A stretch of 64,000 bases of DNA from Propionispira arboris. GTDB lineage: Bacteria; Bacillota; Negativicutes; Selenomonadales; Selenomonadaceae. Made by a program: the position numbers and the translations under genes. Each line of letters begins with the position of its first letter. The stretch's first letter is position 1. The notes beneath the pieces were generated by a model. That model saw only the letters and a program-made list of their open reading frames with translations. It searched no databases and was not told the origin of the DNA. The stretch covers positions 1 through 64,000 of the forward strand of contig NZ_FNZK01000011.1 of NCBI RefSeq assembly GCF_900109225.1. The letters are read 5' to 3'. Positions 40,525 to 48,646 of the stretch are shown here, piece by piece.

Positions 40525-41853
40525 ATGGTATTGGATGAAAAAGTTGCTGTGCAGGTAGATAAATTGAAAAAACTTACAATTGAACGGCGAAGATTTTTAC
40601 ATGCCTACCCTGAACCGGGATGGACGGAATTCCATACGGCAGCTTTTGCAGCGAAAATATTAACAAATTTAGGGTATGCGGTATCACTGGGGGATGCGGT
40701 TCTTAATCCTGAAAAAATGATGGGCGTACCCGAGGAGGCAATTCTTAAAGAGGCAGCGCGGCAAGCTATAAAAAACGGAGCGAAAGCGGAGTTTGTCGAT
40801 CAAATGGCTGGTGGTAAAACGGGTATTATGGCTGTCTTTAAATTTGCTTTGCCAGGACCGGTCGTTGCCTTGCGTTTTGATATGGACTCTAATGATGTTT
40901 GCGAGGCACAAACAGAAGACCACAGACCATATAAATGTGGTTTTGGTTCAAAAAAAAATGGCGCCATGCATGCGTGTGGTCATGACGGACATACTGCTGT
41001 CGGCTTAACTGTAGCGCAGGTTTTGATGTCACTAAAAGATGAATTGGCTGGTACAATAAAGCTGATATTCCAACCAGCCGAAGAGGGCGTGCGTGGGGCA
41101 AGGGCAATGACAGCTAGCGGGATTGTTGATGATGTTGATTATATGCTGGGAGCGCATTTTGGTTTTAAAATGAAGCATACAGGACAAGTAGCTTGTGATG
41201 TTACGGGCTTTTTGGCTACGAGTAAATATGATGCAGAATTTATAGGTATACCTGCACATGCCGGAGCGGCACCAGAAGCCGGGCGAAATGCTCTATTGGC
41301 CGCAGCGTGCGCAACGCTTAATTTACATGCGATCTCTCGCCATAGTGATGGTGCTTCACGTATTAATGTTGGTAGTTTAGTGGCTGGAAGTGGCCGCAAC
41401 ATCATCGGTGATAAGGCTGTGCTAAAACTTGAAACACGAGGTGCAACAAGTAAAATTAATCAATATATGGCTGGCGAGGCATTGCGAATTATAAAAGCAG
41501 CAGCAGCAATGTATGATGTAAAGCTTAAAATTAGAGAAGTTGGAAGTGCTGCCGGGGGCAGTAATACGCCAGAATTATCAAAAAAAGTTCAAATGGTTGC
41601 CGAGCGCCTTGCAATTTTTGATGATATTGTACCAACTGCTGATTTTGGGGCAAGTGAAGATTTTTCTTATTATATGGAACGTGTCCAGAAAAAAGGTGGA
41701 CAAGCTGCTTACATGATGGTTGGTGCCGACCTGGCTGCTGGTCATCATGATTCATATTTTGATTTTGATGAAACGGCATTGGACTATGCTGCAAAGCTTT
41801 TAAGCAGTGTCACGGCACAATTATTGACAGATAAATTCATAGAGAAAGTTTAG
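40525..41853 (+). CDS. abgA: AbgA-like M20D amidohydrolase (aminobenzoyl-glutamate hydrolase subunit type)
   Basis: About 442 residues. Metal ligands are in MHACGHDGHTAVGL (about residue 150) and FQPAEEGVRGARAM (about 185). The dimerisation domain has AHAGAAPEAGRNALLAA. The closing region AAGHHDSYFDFDE matches AbgA almost residue for residue. Related enzymes cleave p-aminobenzoyl-glutamate or N-acyl amino acids. No abgB partner follows, so the substrate may differ. The ATG at 40525 follows AAGAAGTGATTGAG; longer frames upstream have no ribosome site. Confidence 0.85.
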   Translation: MVLDEKVAVQVDKLKKLTIERRRFLHAYPEPGWTEFHTAAFAAKILTNLGYAVSLGDAVLNPEKMMGVPEEAILKEAARQAIKNGAKAEFVDQMAGGKTGIMAVFKFALPGPVVALRFDMDSNDVCEAQTEDHRPYKCGFGSKKNGAMHACGHDGHTAVGLTVAQVLMSLKDELAGTIKLIFQPAEEGVRGARAMTASGIVDDVDYMLGAHFGFKMKHTGQVACDVTGFLATSKYDAEFIGIPAHAGAAPEAGRNALLAAACATLNLHAISRHSDGASRINVGSLVAGSGRNIIGDKAVLKLETRGATSKINQYMAGEALRIIKAAAAMYDVKLKIREVGSAAGGSNTPELSKKVQMVAERLAIFDDIVPTADFGASEDFSYYMERVQKKGGQAAYMMVGADLAAGHHDSYFDFDETALDYAAKLLSSVTAQLLTDKFIEKV

Positions 41854-41885
41854 AAACAATGAAGTTTCAATTTGCGGTAGAAAAG

Positions 41886-41922
41886 GCGTTTCTGGTTTTA
41901 TTGCTGGAAACGCAATTTTTTT
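41886..41922 (+). terminator. Terminator-like hairpin between abgA and dcuC
   Basis: GCGTTTC and GAAACGC around a 14-nt loop, followed by seven T. Confidence 0.65.
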
Positions 41923-41965
41923 CCGCTTAAATATAGATACTTGAAAATTTGGGAGTGTTGTAATT

Positions 41966-43219
41966 GTGATGATGATCGTAGGACTTTTTATAGTTATTGC
42001 TACAGTGTATTTTTTAATAAAGCAGTATGATGCAAGATTTGTTTTATTGGCTTCCGGTATTATTATGGCCTGCATTGGTGGTGTGCCCATGAGCTCACTG
42101 GACTCTTTCGCTAAAAATATGACAAATGGCGGTTTGATTCAGGCAGTTTGTTCCGTCATGGGATTTGCTATGGTGATGAAGATTACCCAGTGTGATAAAC
42201 ATTTAATTAATTTTATGGCTAAAGCGTTATCTCGGTTCCGCCCGTTTTTGATTCCTGGGGTAGTTTTGGCTACGTATGCGGTCAATGTTGCCTTGCCAAG
42301 TGCGGCTGGTACGGCAGCTGCAGCTGGAGCAATTTTTGTTCCACTGATGATGTCGGCTGGTGTTCATCCTGCAATGGCAGCAGCTGCAGTCAAATGTGGT
42401 ACGTATGGAAGTATGCTCAATCCAGGCTTGGCCCATAATCCTTTTGTTGCGAAAATTGCCGGTGTCAGTGTAATGGATGTCATCAGTTTTCACTATAAAG
42501 CCAATATAGCATCCTTACTGACGGCGGCGGTCGTTATTACATTAACGGCTTATTATCTAAAAGAACATAAAGGCTATCAATCTACCAGATTTGAAGCAGA
42601 TGAATCGTTTAAGGTTAATTATTTATATGCATTAATGCCAATTTTGCCAATTGCCATTCTTATCGTATGTTCAACGCTGTTTGTCGACAAGGTTAAAATG
42701 GATGTGCCACAAGCTATGTTGATTGGAGCGGCCGTCTCGCTCTTTGTAACAAGAACGCATCCAGTTAATCTCAGTAATGCTTTTTTTGAAGGCATGGGGA
42801 AAGCCTATGGCAGCATTATAGGGATTATCATTTCGGCAGGTGTATTTGTATCAGGTCTTACGGCGATGGGGCTGGTCAACAACTTTATGGATATCATGCT
42901 GAATAATCCAGCCATTGTAAAAATTTGCGCGGCTGTTGGGCCGTTTGTTCTTGGCGTCATCATGGGGTCCGGTGATGCAGCAACTTTCGCTTTTAATGAA
43001 GCCATCACACCGCATGCACAAGATTTTGGTTTGTCACAAGTTCAGATGGGCAGTATGGCAACGTTAGGTGGAACGTTAGGCCGGACAATGTCACCAATTG
43101 CCGGTGCAACGATTATTGTAGCTGGTATTGCTGGCGTAAATCCAATGGAAATTGCCAAACGTAACTGTTTGCCGATGGTTTTAGCGATGGTTGTGGGAAT
43201 GTTTTTCCTTTTAAATTAA
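41966..43219 (+). CDS. dcuC: DcuC-family C4-dicarboxylate carrier
   Basis: 417 residues with about twelve helices. The family features LPSAAGTAAAAGAIFVPLMM near residue 110, NPGLAHNPFVAKIAG near 152 and SGDAATFAFNEAITPHAQ near 335 are visible. DcuC proteins exchange or export succinate, fumarate or aspartate under anaerobiosis. The gene follows the abgA-like gene in the same direction with a hairpin between. It may import the amidohydrolase substrate or export a product. The GTG start is ten bases after GGGAG; an ATG three bases later is also possible. Confidence 0.88.
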   Translation: MMMIVGLFIVIATVYFLIKQYDARFVLLASGIIMACIGGVPMSSLDSFAKNMTNGGLIQAVCSVMGFAMVMKITQCDKHLINFMAKALSRFRPFLIPGVVLATYAVNVALPSAAGTAAAAGAIFVPLMMSAGVHPAMAAAAVKCGTYGSMLNPGLAHNPFVAKIAGVSVMDVISFHYKANIASLLTAAVVITLTAYYLKEHKGYQSTRFEADESFKVNYLYALMPILPIAILIVCSTLFVDKVKMDVPQAMLIGAAVSLFVTRTHPVNLSNAFFEGMGKAYGSIIGIIISAGVFVSGLTAMGLVNNFMDIMLNNPAIVKICAAVGPFVLGVIMGSGDAATFAFNEAITPHAQDFGLSQVQMGSMATLGGTLGRTMSPIAGATIIVAGIAGVNPMEIAKRNCLPMVLAMVVGMFFLLN

Positions 43220-43243
43220 AATTTCAGGATTTTTCTATTCTTT

Positions 43244-43278
43244 AAAAGAGTCTTCCTTTTGTGAAGGCTCTTTTGTTT
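43244..43278 (+). terminator. Terminator of dcuC
   Basis: AAAAGAGTCTTC pairs with GAAGGCTCTTTT (one mismatch) around seven bases, then GTTTT. Confidence 0.85.
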
Positions 43279-43282
43279 TATA

Positions 43283-43310
43283 TTGCTTTTTTCGTTTGAT
43301 CTATTATAAT
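43283..43310 (+). promoter_or_regulatory. Promoter of niaR
   Basis: TTGCTT (43283-43288), 16 bp, TATAAT (43305-43310). Confidence 0.55.
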
Positions 43311-43362
43311 AAAGAAGATTCATACGATTAAAATTGCAAGTAGCATTGGAGGGGATTCCAAT

Positions 43363-43896
43363 ATGAATACAGAAGAACGGCGTGAAAAAGTATTGCAGCG
43401 TTTAGTGGCTTCGTCTATTCCAGTTACGGGAACAGCACTATCGAAAGAATTCAATGTCAGTCGGCAAATTATTGTGGGTGATATTGGAATTATTCGTGCG
43501 ATGGGTACCCAGGTGTATGCAACGCCACGTGGTTATGTGATACCAGATCATGGTGAGACAAAAAAATTAATCGCTATGATTGCCTGCCAGCATGACAATG
43601 ATGGTTTAGCGCGCGAATTGGAAATTATTATTGATAATGGCGGTAAAATTTGTGATGTTTGCGTAGAACATCCGCTTTATGGTGAAATTCGCGTAGATTT
43701 ATTACTTTCCACTCGTAAAGATGTGGCTAATTTTCTAAAAAAAGTGAAAGATTGTGCGGCAAATTTATTGCTTATTGTTACGGGAGGTCTTCATTTACAT
43801 ACGATTGAAGTTCCCGATGAGGAAACCTTGCAGGCTATCAAACAAGATTTACGCTCAGAAGGTATTTTGATTGAAGAAGCAAATGAACAGAGGTAA
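43363..43896 (+). CDS. niaR: NiaR-type niacin-responsive repressor (HTH plus 3H domain)
   Basis: 177 residues. An N-terminal HTH (TGTALSKEFNVSRQIIVGDI) is followed by TPRGYVI. The C-terminal 3H domain has the three His regions CQHDNDGL, EHPLYGEIRVD and GGLHLHTIE. These repress NAD biosynthesis and niacin uptake genes when niacin is plentiful. The next gene is a NiaP-like transporter with a dyad over its ribosome site, which fits direct control. TTGGAGGGGATTCCAAT precedes the ATG. Confidence 0.93.
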   Translation: MNTEERREKVLQRLVASSIPVTGTALSKEFNVSRQIIVGDIGIIRAMGTQVYATPRGYVIPDHGETKKLIAMIACQHDNDGLARELEIIIDNGGKICDVCVEHPLYGEIRVDLLLSTRKDVANFLKKVKDCAANLLLIVTGGLHLHTIEVPDEETLQAIKQDLRSEGILIEEANEQR

Positions 43897-43949
43897 ATAG
43901 TCTGCCATTGCTATATAGAGTGCATATTTAATGCAACTTAGGAGCACTT

Positions 43950-43990
43950 GACACTGTCCGGTATTTAGCTGGGCGGTGTTATTTTTTATT
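43950..43990 (+). terminator. Terminator of niaR
   Basis: GACACTGTCC pairs with GGGCGGTGTT (GU pairs included) around 11 bases, followed by ATTTTTTATT. Confidence 0.8.
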
Positions 43991-44000
43991 AAAGCAGCTC

Positions 44001-44067
44001 TTGTCTTTCCAGCGATTCATCGTTATAATGAGAACATGACAAATTTACTGTAAAGACAGGTGTAAAT
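44001..44067 (+). promoter_or_regulatory. niaP promoter with candidate NiaR operator
   Basis: TTGTCT (44001-44006), 17 bp, TATAAT (44024-44029). Downstream, at 44043-44067, a dyad ATTTACTGT...ACAGGTGTAAAT covers the transcription start side and the ribosome site. A repressor there would block niaP. Confidence 0.65.
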
Positions 44068-44070
44068 AAC

Positions 44071-45414
44071 ATGGACTTAATTAATCGCTTAGAAAGAATA
44101 CCCGTAAATAAATTTCACTATCAATTACTTTTTGTTACTGGACTTGGCTGGATGTTTGATGCGATGGATACAGGCATTATTGCTTTTGTTTTACCAACGT
44201 TAGCAAAAATTTGGGGCTTGTCAACGCCGCAAATGGGGTATATTGGCAGTATAGGTTTAGTTGGAATGGCAATTGGAGCTGTATTGGCGGGAGAACTAGC
44301 CGACCGCTTTGGCCGTAAAAAAATGTTTATGGCAACACTTCTCCTATATTCAGTAGCAACGGGCCTTTGCAGTATTGCCTGGAGTTTTGAATCCTTGTTG
44401 GTTTTTCGATTTTTAGTGGGGTTTGGACTTGGTGGGCAATTGCCGGTAGCGGTGACCTTGGTAACAGAGTTTGCTCCAGCTCATTTGAGAGGGCGCTTCA
44501 TTGTTCTACTGGAAAGCTTTTGGGGGTTGGGCTGGCTTGCAGCAGCTCTGATTTCTTATTTGGTGATCCCGCGCTTTGGCTGGCACGTTGCTTTTATTTT
44601 GGGAGCACTACCGGCTCTTTATGTATTTTATATTTTCCATATGGTACCAGAGTCCGTTCGCTATTTAATCAATAAAGGGGATTTTGTGGCAGCTGATAAA
44701 ATTGTCAGACGGATTGAAAAACAGGCTGGTATCATTAGCCCGGACAGTTTATTCGATGCCGAATCTGCTTGTCTTGAACAGACGCTATTGCCTAAGGTGA
44801 AAATTTCTTTTCGTGAACTTTTACAGCCTGCATTTTTAAAAAGAACTTTGATGTTATGGTGTCTTTGGTTTGGAATCGTCTATTCTTATTATGGGATCTT
44901 TACCTGGCTGCCGTCGTTGATGGTGAGCAATGGTTTTACGGAAATTAAAAGTTTTGAGTATGTACTGATTATGACGATCGCACAACTGCCTGGATATTTG
45001 GCGGCCGCTTATTTTGTCGAACGAATCGGCAGGAAAGCAACGCTGGTGAGCTTTCTCGGGAGTTGTGCAGTGTGTGCCTATTTTTTTGGACAAGGTGGTA
45101 CAGCCGGAGTAATTTTGATTTGGGGAAGTTTGATGTCCTTTTTTAATCTTGGTGCATGGGGGGTTGTCTACAGCTACACCCCGGAACTTTATCCAACGCG
45201 GATTCGGGCGATTGGTTCAGGCTGGGCGGCAGCAATTGGCAGAGTTGGTGGAGTTCTGGCCCCAACTGTTGTTGGCATGATGCTGGCAAGGCAGAGCGGG
45301 TTTGAAGACATTTTCTTGATGTTTACGATTGTTATGCTTGGCGTGGCTGGTATCGTTGCTTTGTTTGGACCGGAAACAAAAGGCTTGAAACTAGATGAAA
45401 TCAGCAAAGTCTAA
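44071..45414 (+). CDS. niaP: NiaP-like MFS niacin transporter
   Basis: 447 residues with twelve helices. MFS signatures are GELADRFGRKK (loop 2-3), HLRGRFIVLLESFWGLGW and VERIGRKATLV. The N-terminus MDLINRLERIPVNKFHYQLL matches the NiaP type. It is predicted to import nicotinate or nicotinamide across the inner membrane. Position after niaR and the dyad in its leader support this over a generic MFS sugar or aromatic-acid porter. Confidence 0.88.
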   Translation: MDLINRLERIPVNKFHYQLLFVTGLGWMFDAMDTGIIAFVLPTLAKIWGLSTPQMGYIGSIGLVGMAIGAVLAGELADRFGRKKMFMATLLLYSVATGLCSIAWSFESLLVFRFLVGFGLGGQLPVAVTLVTEFAPAHLRGRFIVLLESFWGLGWLAAALISYLVIPRFGWHVAFILGALPALYVFYIFHMVPESVRYLINKGDFVAADKIVRRIEKQAGIISPDSLFDAESACLEQTLLPKVKISFRELLQPAFLKRTLMLWCLWFGIVYSYYGIFTWLPSLMVSNGFTEIKSFEYVLIMTIAQLPGYLAAAYFVERIGRKATLVSFLGSCAVCAYFFGQGGTAGVILIWGSLMSFFNLGAWGVVYSYTPELYPTRIRAIGSGWAAAIGRVGGVLAPTVVGMMLARQSGFEDIFLMFTIVMLGVAGIVALFGPETKGLKLDEISKV

Positions 45415-45496
45415 GTCGCTGTAATGAAAATGTATCTGAACGACAAAATATGTTATAATAGAAAACATGAAATTTATTTATTGGCAGGAGGATTTT

Positions 45497-45904
45497 ATGT
45501 TTCATTATATTATGCTGTTAGCGGGATTGCTTGCAGCTGTTTGGGTGTATAAAGATGCAAAACAGTGGGGTTATACAAAGCTGTGGATTATACTTTGGTC
45601 AATTGGAACCTTGTTTACGGTGTATTTATTTTTCCCGTTATATTTAATTCTGGGCCGCAAACCTCAGCTGAAAGCGAAACCGGAAGATAAAAATACGATG
45701 GAGAATATTACAATTGAAGCAGACGCAAAATTTTCAGGCGTGGTTATTGACTGCCCAATGTGTGGGAAACAGGTCAATGAAGAATACAATAATTGTCCAC
45801 ATTGTGGTTACACCTTAAAACTTTATTGTGAAAAATGTCAGTATGAACTGGAACGTGACTGGAAAGTCTGCCCAAATTGTCAGACGAAAACACCAGAAAA
45901 GTAA
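45497..45904 (+). CDS. Small membrane protein with double zinc ribbon
   Basis: 135 residues. Two N-terminal membrane helices (about 1-18 and 30-52) precede a cytosolic tail with two zinc-ribbon units. These are CPMC...CPHC (about 83-104) and CEKC...CPNC (about 110-131). The function is unknown; such proteins are common in Firmicutes. GGAGGATTTT before ATG 45497 decides the start over an upstream in-frame codon. Confidence 0.75.
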   Translation: MFHYIMLLAGLLAAVWVYKDAKQWGYTKLWIILWSIGTLFTVYLFFPLYLILGRKPQLKAKPEDKNTMENITIEADAKFSGVVIDCPMCGKQVNEEYNNCPHCGYTLKLYCEKCQYELERDWKVCPNCQTKTPEK

Positions 45905-45954
45905 AGTGGAAGAATCCGACGAATAACTTTTCATTTTGTAAAATTTGGATTTTA

Positions 45955-45984
45955 TTGGACATGAATCAACAGATATGCTATAAT
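45955..45984 (+). promoter_or_regulatory. Promoter of tRNA-Arg
   Basis: TTGGAC (45955-45960), 18 bp, TATAAT (45979-45984), 20 bp before the tRNA. Confidence 0.7.
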
Positions 45985-46004
45985 AAATCCTGTTCCGATG
46001 ATGT

Positions 46005-46079
46005 GCGCCTGTAGCCCAGTGGATAGAGCGTTGGCCTCCGGAGCTAAAGGCGTGAGTTCGATTCTCACCAGGCGCACCA
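46005..46079 (+). tRNA. tRNA-Arg (CCG)
   Basis: Acceptor GCGCCTG pairs with CAGGCGC. The anticodon loop CTCCGGA has CCG, the T-arm is AGTTCGATTCT, and CCA is encoded. No terminator follows before foreign-looking DNA begins, which suggests that an element has inserted at its 3' end. Confidence 0.97.
46069..46079 (+). repeat. Candidate attL: tRNA-Arg 3' end
   Basis: CAGGCGCACCA, the last 11 bases of tRNA-Arg, occurs again in the same orientation at 62421-62431. The segment between holds a recombinase remnant, toxin-antitoxin genes and repeats. Confidence 0.55.
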
Positions 46080-46091
46080 CTAAAGCCAAAC

Positions 46092-46635
46092 TTATAGCGA
46101 ATCGTGATTGTCACGACTCACCGTTATTTTATCAATAAAAGTATGCACTAGAGTACGTAGGCTTTTAGCTGTACCATTTTTAATGTCGGTGCGATATTTC
46201 AGAATATAATATTTGATTTGTTCTTGAGATATACTAGGCATAGAACTACTATCAAGCTCTGAAAGTTTAGAGTTAATGATAAGTAGTTCTTTTTTTACAT
46301 CTTTTAAACGTTCTTTATCGAATTGATCAGCAGTTCCTTCTTTAAGGAGTTCATATAAATTATTCATACGTTTTTTTAGTTGTTTTTGTTTTGTGGTCAG
46401 CGTATACTGCTGGATATTATTTTCTCGAGTGCGTTTTGTGTAAAGTGCTGTAACTTTTTCTGTTAATTTATCAATAGCATTGGAAGAACTAAAAAGTGCA
46501 TCTACTTTTTTCAATATAAAATTGTCAAGTTCTGTTATAGGAACGCATGTATTCGAGACTGACACGAAGCTGGGCAACAATAGATTCTTCCCGCTGGTTA
46601 TCGGATGAATAGCGAGCGTATAGTGCAGCGATCAT
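46092..46635 (-). pseudogene. Serine recombinase with large internal deletion and frameshift
   Basis: The start ATG at 46635 follows AAAAGGAGTGATTTT and encodes IAALYARYSSDNQREESIVA, the N-terminus of large serine recombinases including the catalytic Ser. Within about 25 codons the frame is lost. A second frame down to 46092 encodes only the C-terminal part: VPITELDNFILKKV, then a coiled coil (KQKQLKKRMNNLYELLKEG) and a closing FIDKITV. More than half of the protein, including most of the catalytic and zinc-ribbon domain, is missing. It lies 12 bp from tRNA-Arg, where an integrase is expected. It is almost certainly non-functional. Confidence 0.85.
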
Positions 46636-46723
46636 AAAATCACTCCTTTTATTATTTTTGAAGGAATTTACATATTTTTCTTGAAAGAAAAATATCATAT
46701 ATACTTTAAAAGGGGGAATTTGT

Positions 46724-47800
46724 GTGAGTGGACGCTTTGAATACCTTAGTTTTAGAGATTGTGACTTAGATGATCCATTTTTTGATTCGTTGAAAAATGA
46801 TTACCCAGAATTTGAGAGATGGTTTTCTCATAAACAATCAAATAATGATTTTGCATATGTGTATCGAGAATATGGTACTATTTTTGCTTTTCAATATTTA
46901 AAAAATGAGTGTGAGGAAATTGAATTACAAAATAGTAGTATTCCAAATGAAAATAGAGTGAAAATTGGAACTTTAAAAATAGAAGAAGATGCGAAAGGTC
47001 GAAGGTTGGGCGAGGGGCTTCTTGCTATAGCATTATGGACTTGGCAGCAAGCTCAAGTTAATCAAATTTATTTGACCGTTTTTGAACACCATGAAATGCT
47101 AATTAATGTTTTGAAAAAATTTGGATTTGAGGATGTTGGAATCAATTTAAGAGGTGAACATGTTTTTTTAAAAGATAAAAACAGATTATCACATGATGAT
47201 CCTTATAAAATGTTTCCGTACATATCTAATGGATTTGAACATGCTAAATATTTGCCCATACAAGAAGATTACCATGATACATTATTTCCTTACTCGGAGT
47301 TATCGAGAACATCTCAAAATGTTCTAAATTTATCAGTCGCGAATGGTATGACAAAGGTTTTTATTGGATTTCCTCGAGACCCAGAAAGCTTAGACTATAA
47401 ACGTAATCAACCTATTGCTATTTATCGAATTACTAAAGCCCAAACTAGAAAAACATTTCTTTCGGTTGTTTCTTCATTTGGTGTAGTTGTAGATTATCGA
47501 GTTGTCATAAACAAAAGAAAAAATATTATGACCGAAGAAGAATATTTGTCCTTTGTTGGAAATAAATCTTATTTTAATAGAGAGGAATTAATACGTTTTT
47601 ATAGAAGTGGAAGAAATGTAATAGTTATAAAAATGCTATATAATGGTTATTTTGGTGCTGGTAATAATGTGAATCATAGATGGTTGCAAGAAAAAGGTTA
47701 TTTTGTTGGGCATCCATATGAAACATTATTAGAGCCTGAAGCGTTTAGTGAAATTCTTAGAGAAGGTGGAAAAAATGAGCAAGATATTATTCTCGATTAA
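46724..47800 (+). CDS. GNAT acetyltransferase fused to a C-terminal PUA/EVE-like domain
   Basis: 358 residues. A GNAT fold spans about 1-155, with the acetyl-CoA loop region DAKGRRLGEGLLAIALWTWQ and LKKFGFEDVG near its end. The C-terminal half (about 190-345) contains VFIGFPRDPE, QPIAIYRITK, FSFGVVVDY-like strands and GYFVGHPYETLLEPEAF, which I read as a PUA-like RNA- or base-binding fold. This reading is tentative. It overlaps the next gene (ASCH domain) by 26 bp, so the two are likely co-expressed and may act together on RNA or a modified nucleotide. It lies in the island and has the higher A+T of that region. Confidence 0.7.
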   Translation: MSGRFEYLSFRDCDLDDPFFDSLKNDYPEFERWFSHKQSNNDFAYVYREYGTIFAFQYLKNECEEIELQNSSIPNENRVKIGTLKIEEDAKGRRLGEGLLAIALWTWQQAQVNQIYLTVFEHHEMLINVLKKFGFEDVGINLRGEHVFLKDKNRLSHDDPYKMFPYISNGFEHAKYLPIQEDYHDTLFPYSELSRTSQNVLNLSVANGMTKVFIGFPRDPESLDYKRNQPIAIYRITKAQTRKTFLSVVSSFGVVVDYRVVINKRKNIMTEEEYLSFVGNKSYFNREELIRFYRSGRNVIVIKMLYNGYFGAGNNVNHRWLQEKGYFVGHPYETLLEPEAFSEILREGGKNEQDIILD

Positions 47801-48149
47801 TCCGCAACATGTGGAGAATATTCTTAATGGGAATAAAAAAGTTGAATATAGAAAAGTGAAATGTGCTAGAGCGGATATTGATTCGATTCTTATATATTCA
47901 ACAGCACCTATTAAAAAAGTCGTGGCGCAAGTACAACTGGAAAATATTTTTGTTGATAATCCAGACAAAATATGGGATAGGACAAAAAATATATCAGGGA
48001 TAACAAGAGGATTTTTTAATAATTATTTTGATAAAAGAGCTTTTGCTGTTGCATATGAATTAGGAGAAGTTGAAACTTTTACTATACCAAAATCCTTAAA
48101 AGACTTTGGTATAGCATTTGCACCACAGTCTTTTGTTTATGTAGACTGA
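47775..48149 (+). CDS. ASCH-domain protein
   Basis: 124 residues. It begins SKILFSINPQHVENILNGNK with KVEYRKVK, the ASCH signature (the I.P.....I..G.K..E.R pattern). It ends GIAFAPQSFVYV. ASCH proteins are PUA-like and bind or modify RNA or nucleosides. The ATG at 47775 follows AGAAGGTGGAAAAA inside the 3' end of the GNAT gene. Its terminator is the hairpin of repeat R1. The conserved pairing with a GNAT gene suggests one functional unit. Confidence 0.85.
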   Translation: MSKILFSINPQHVENILNGNKKVEYRKVKCARADIDSILIYSTAPIKKVVAQVQLENIFVDNPDKIWDRTKNISGITRGFFNNYFDKRAFAVAYELGEVETFTIPKSLKDFGIAFAPQSFVYVD

Positions 48150-48160
48150 ATTTTAATTGT

Positions 48161-48219
48161 TATATCACAATCAAAATTTGGGCGGAGCCTCACTGTTGGT
48201 CCAGTGAGGTTTTTTTTCC
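48161..48219 (+). repeat. Repeat R1: terminator-like element
   Basis: TATATCACAATCA (48161-48173) is followed by TTGGGCGGAGCC and a perfect hairpin CCTCACTG/CAGTGAGG with eight T. It shares the ATATCACA box, the GGGCGGAGCC block and the CTGTTG loop with R2-R4. The 13-bp box is repeated in inverted orientation at 48549-48561, beyond the hicB gene. The element encodes the abnormal C-terminus of that hicB. Confidence 0.7.
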
Positions 48220-48515
48220 GCGTAATTATCCATTTGGGAACGGGCATTAGACATATCTACATCGATAAGATAAAGTGTTTCGTTTTTTTCGAGGGGGATT
48301 TTACAAAGTGGAGTAGGTGTAGGAATTTCTTCGCCATCGTGTTCCATACCCCATAAATGCAAAGCAAGTCCATCTTTTGCCAAATGAATAGCCTCATCAA
48401 GAGTATCACCAACAGCAACACAGCCAGGTAAATCATGAAAATGAATAACGAAATTTGTCTCTTCTTTTTCGATAGATGCAGGAAATACATAACTGTCATT
48501 ATATTTTTTATACAT
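48171..48515 (-). CDS. hicB: Truncated orphan HicB-like antitoxin
   Basis: 114 residues. The HicB N-terminal RNase-H-like domain is complete (YVFPASIEKE, FVIHFHDLPGCVAVGDTLDE, VDMSNARSQMDN). The DNA-binding C-terminal domain is absent: after NYAEKK it reads PHWTNSEAPPKF, encoded by repeat R1. No hicA lies upstream. It is either a remnant or an antitoxin-only gene. Start context is TTTTTTATATG with AGAGG ten bases upstream. Confidence 0.8.
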   Translation of the reverse strand: MYKKYNDSYVFPASIEKEETNFVIHFHDLPGCVAVGDTLDEAIHLAKDGLALHLWGMEHDGEEIPTPTPLCKIPLEKNETLYLIDVDMSNARSQMDNYAEKKPHWTNSEAPPKF

Positions 48516-48540
48516 ATAAAAAACCTCTTTACTTAAAAAT

Positions 48541-48636
48541 AAAAAGGCTGATTGTGATATAATAAATGTGTGTTAAATATCACATAGCCTTTAGGTTAAG
48601 CTGCTCCTGTTGACGCAGGGGCGGCTTTTTTATTTC
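48541..48636 (+). repeat. Repeat R2 with inverted flank and extended -10 promoter
   Basis: ATATCACATAGCCTTTAGG (48578-48596) leads into a hairpin GCTGCTCCTG/CAGGGGCGGC with TTTTTT. Upstream, AAAAAGGCTGATTGTGATAT (48541-48560) is an inverted copy of the box. TGATATAAT (48555-48563) is an extended -10. A transcript of about 65 nt could start here and end at the T-run. Confidence 0.65.
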
Positions 48637-48646
48637 AATTAGACTT

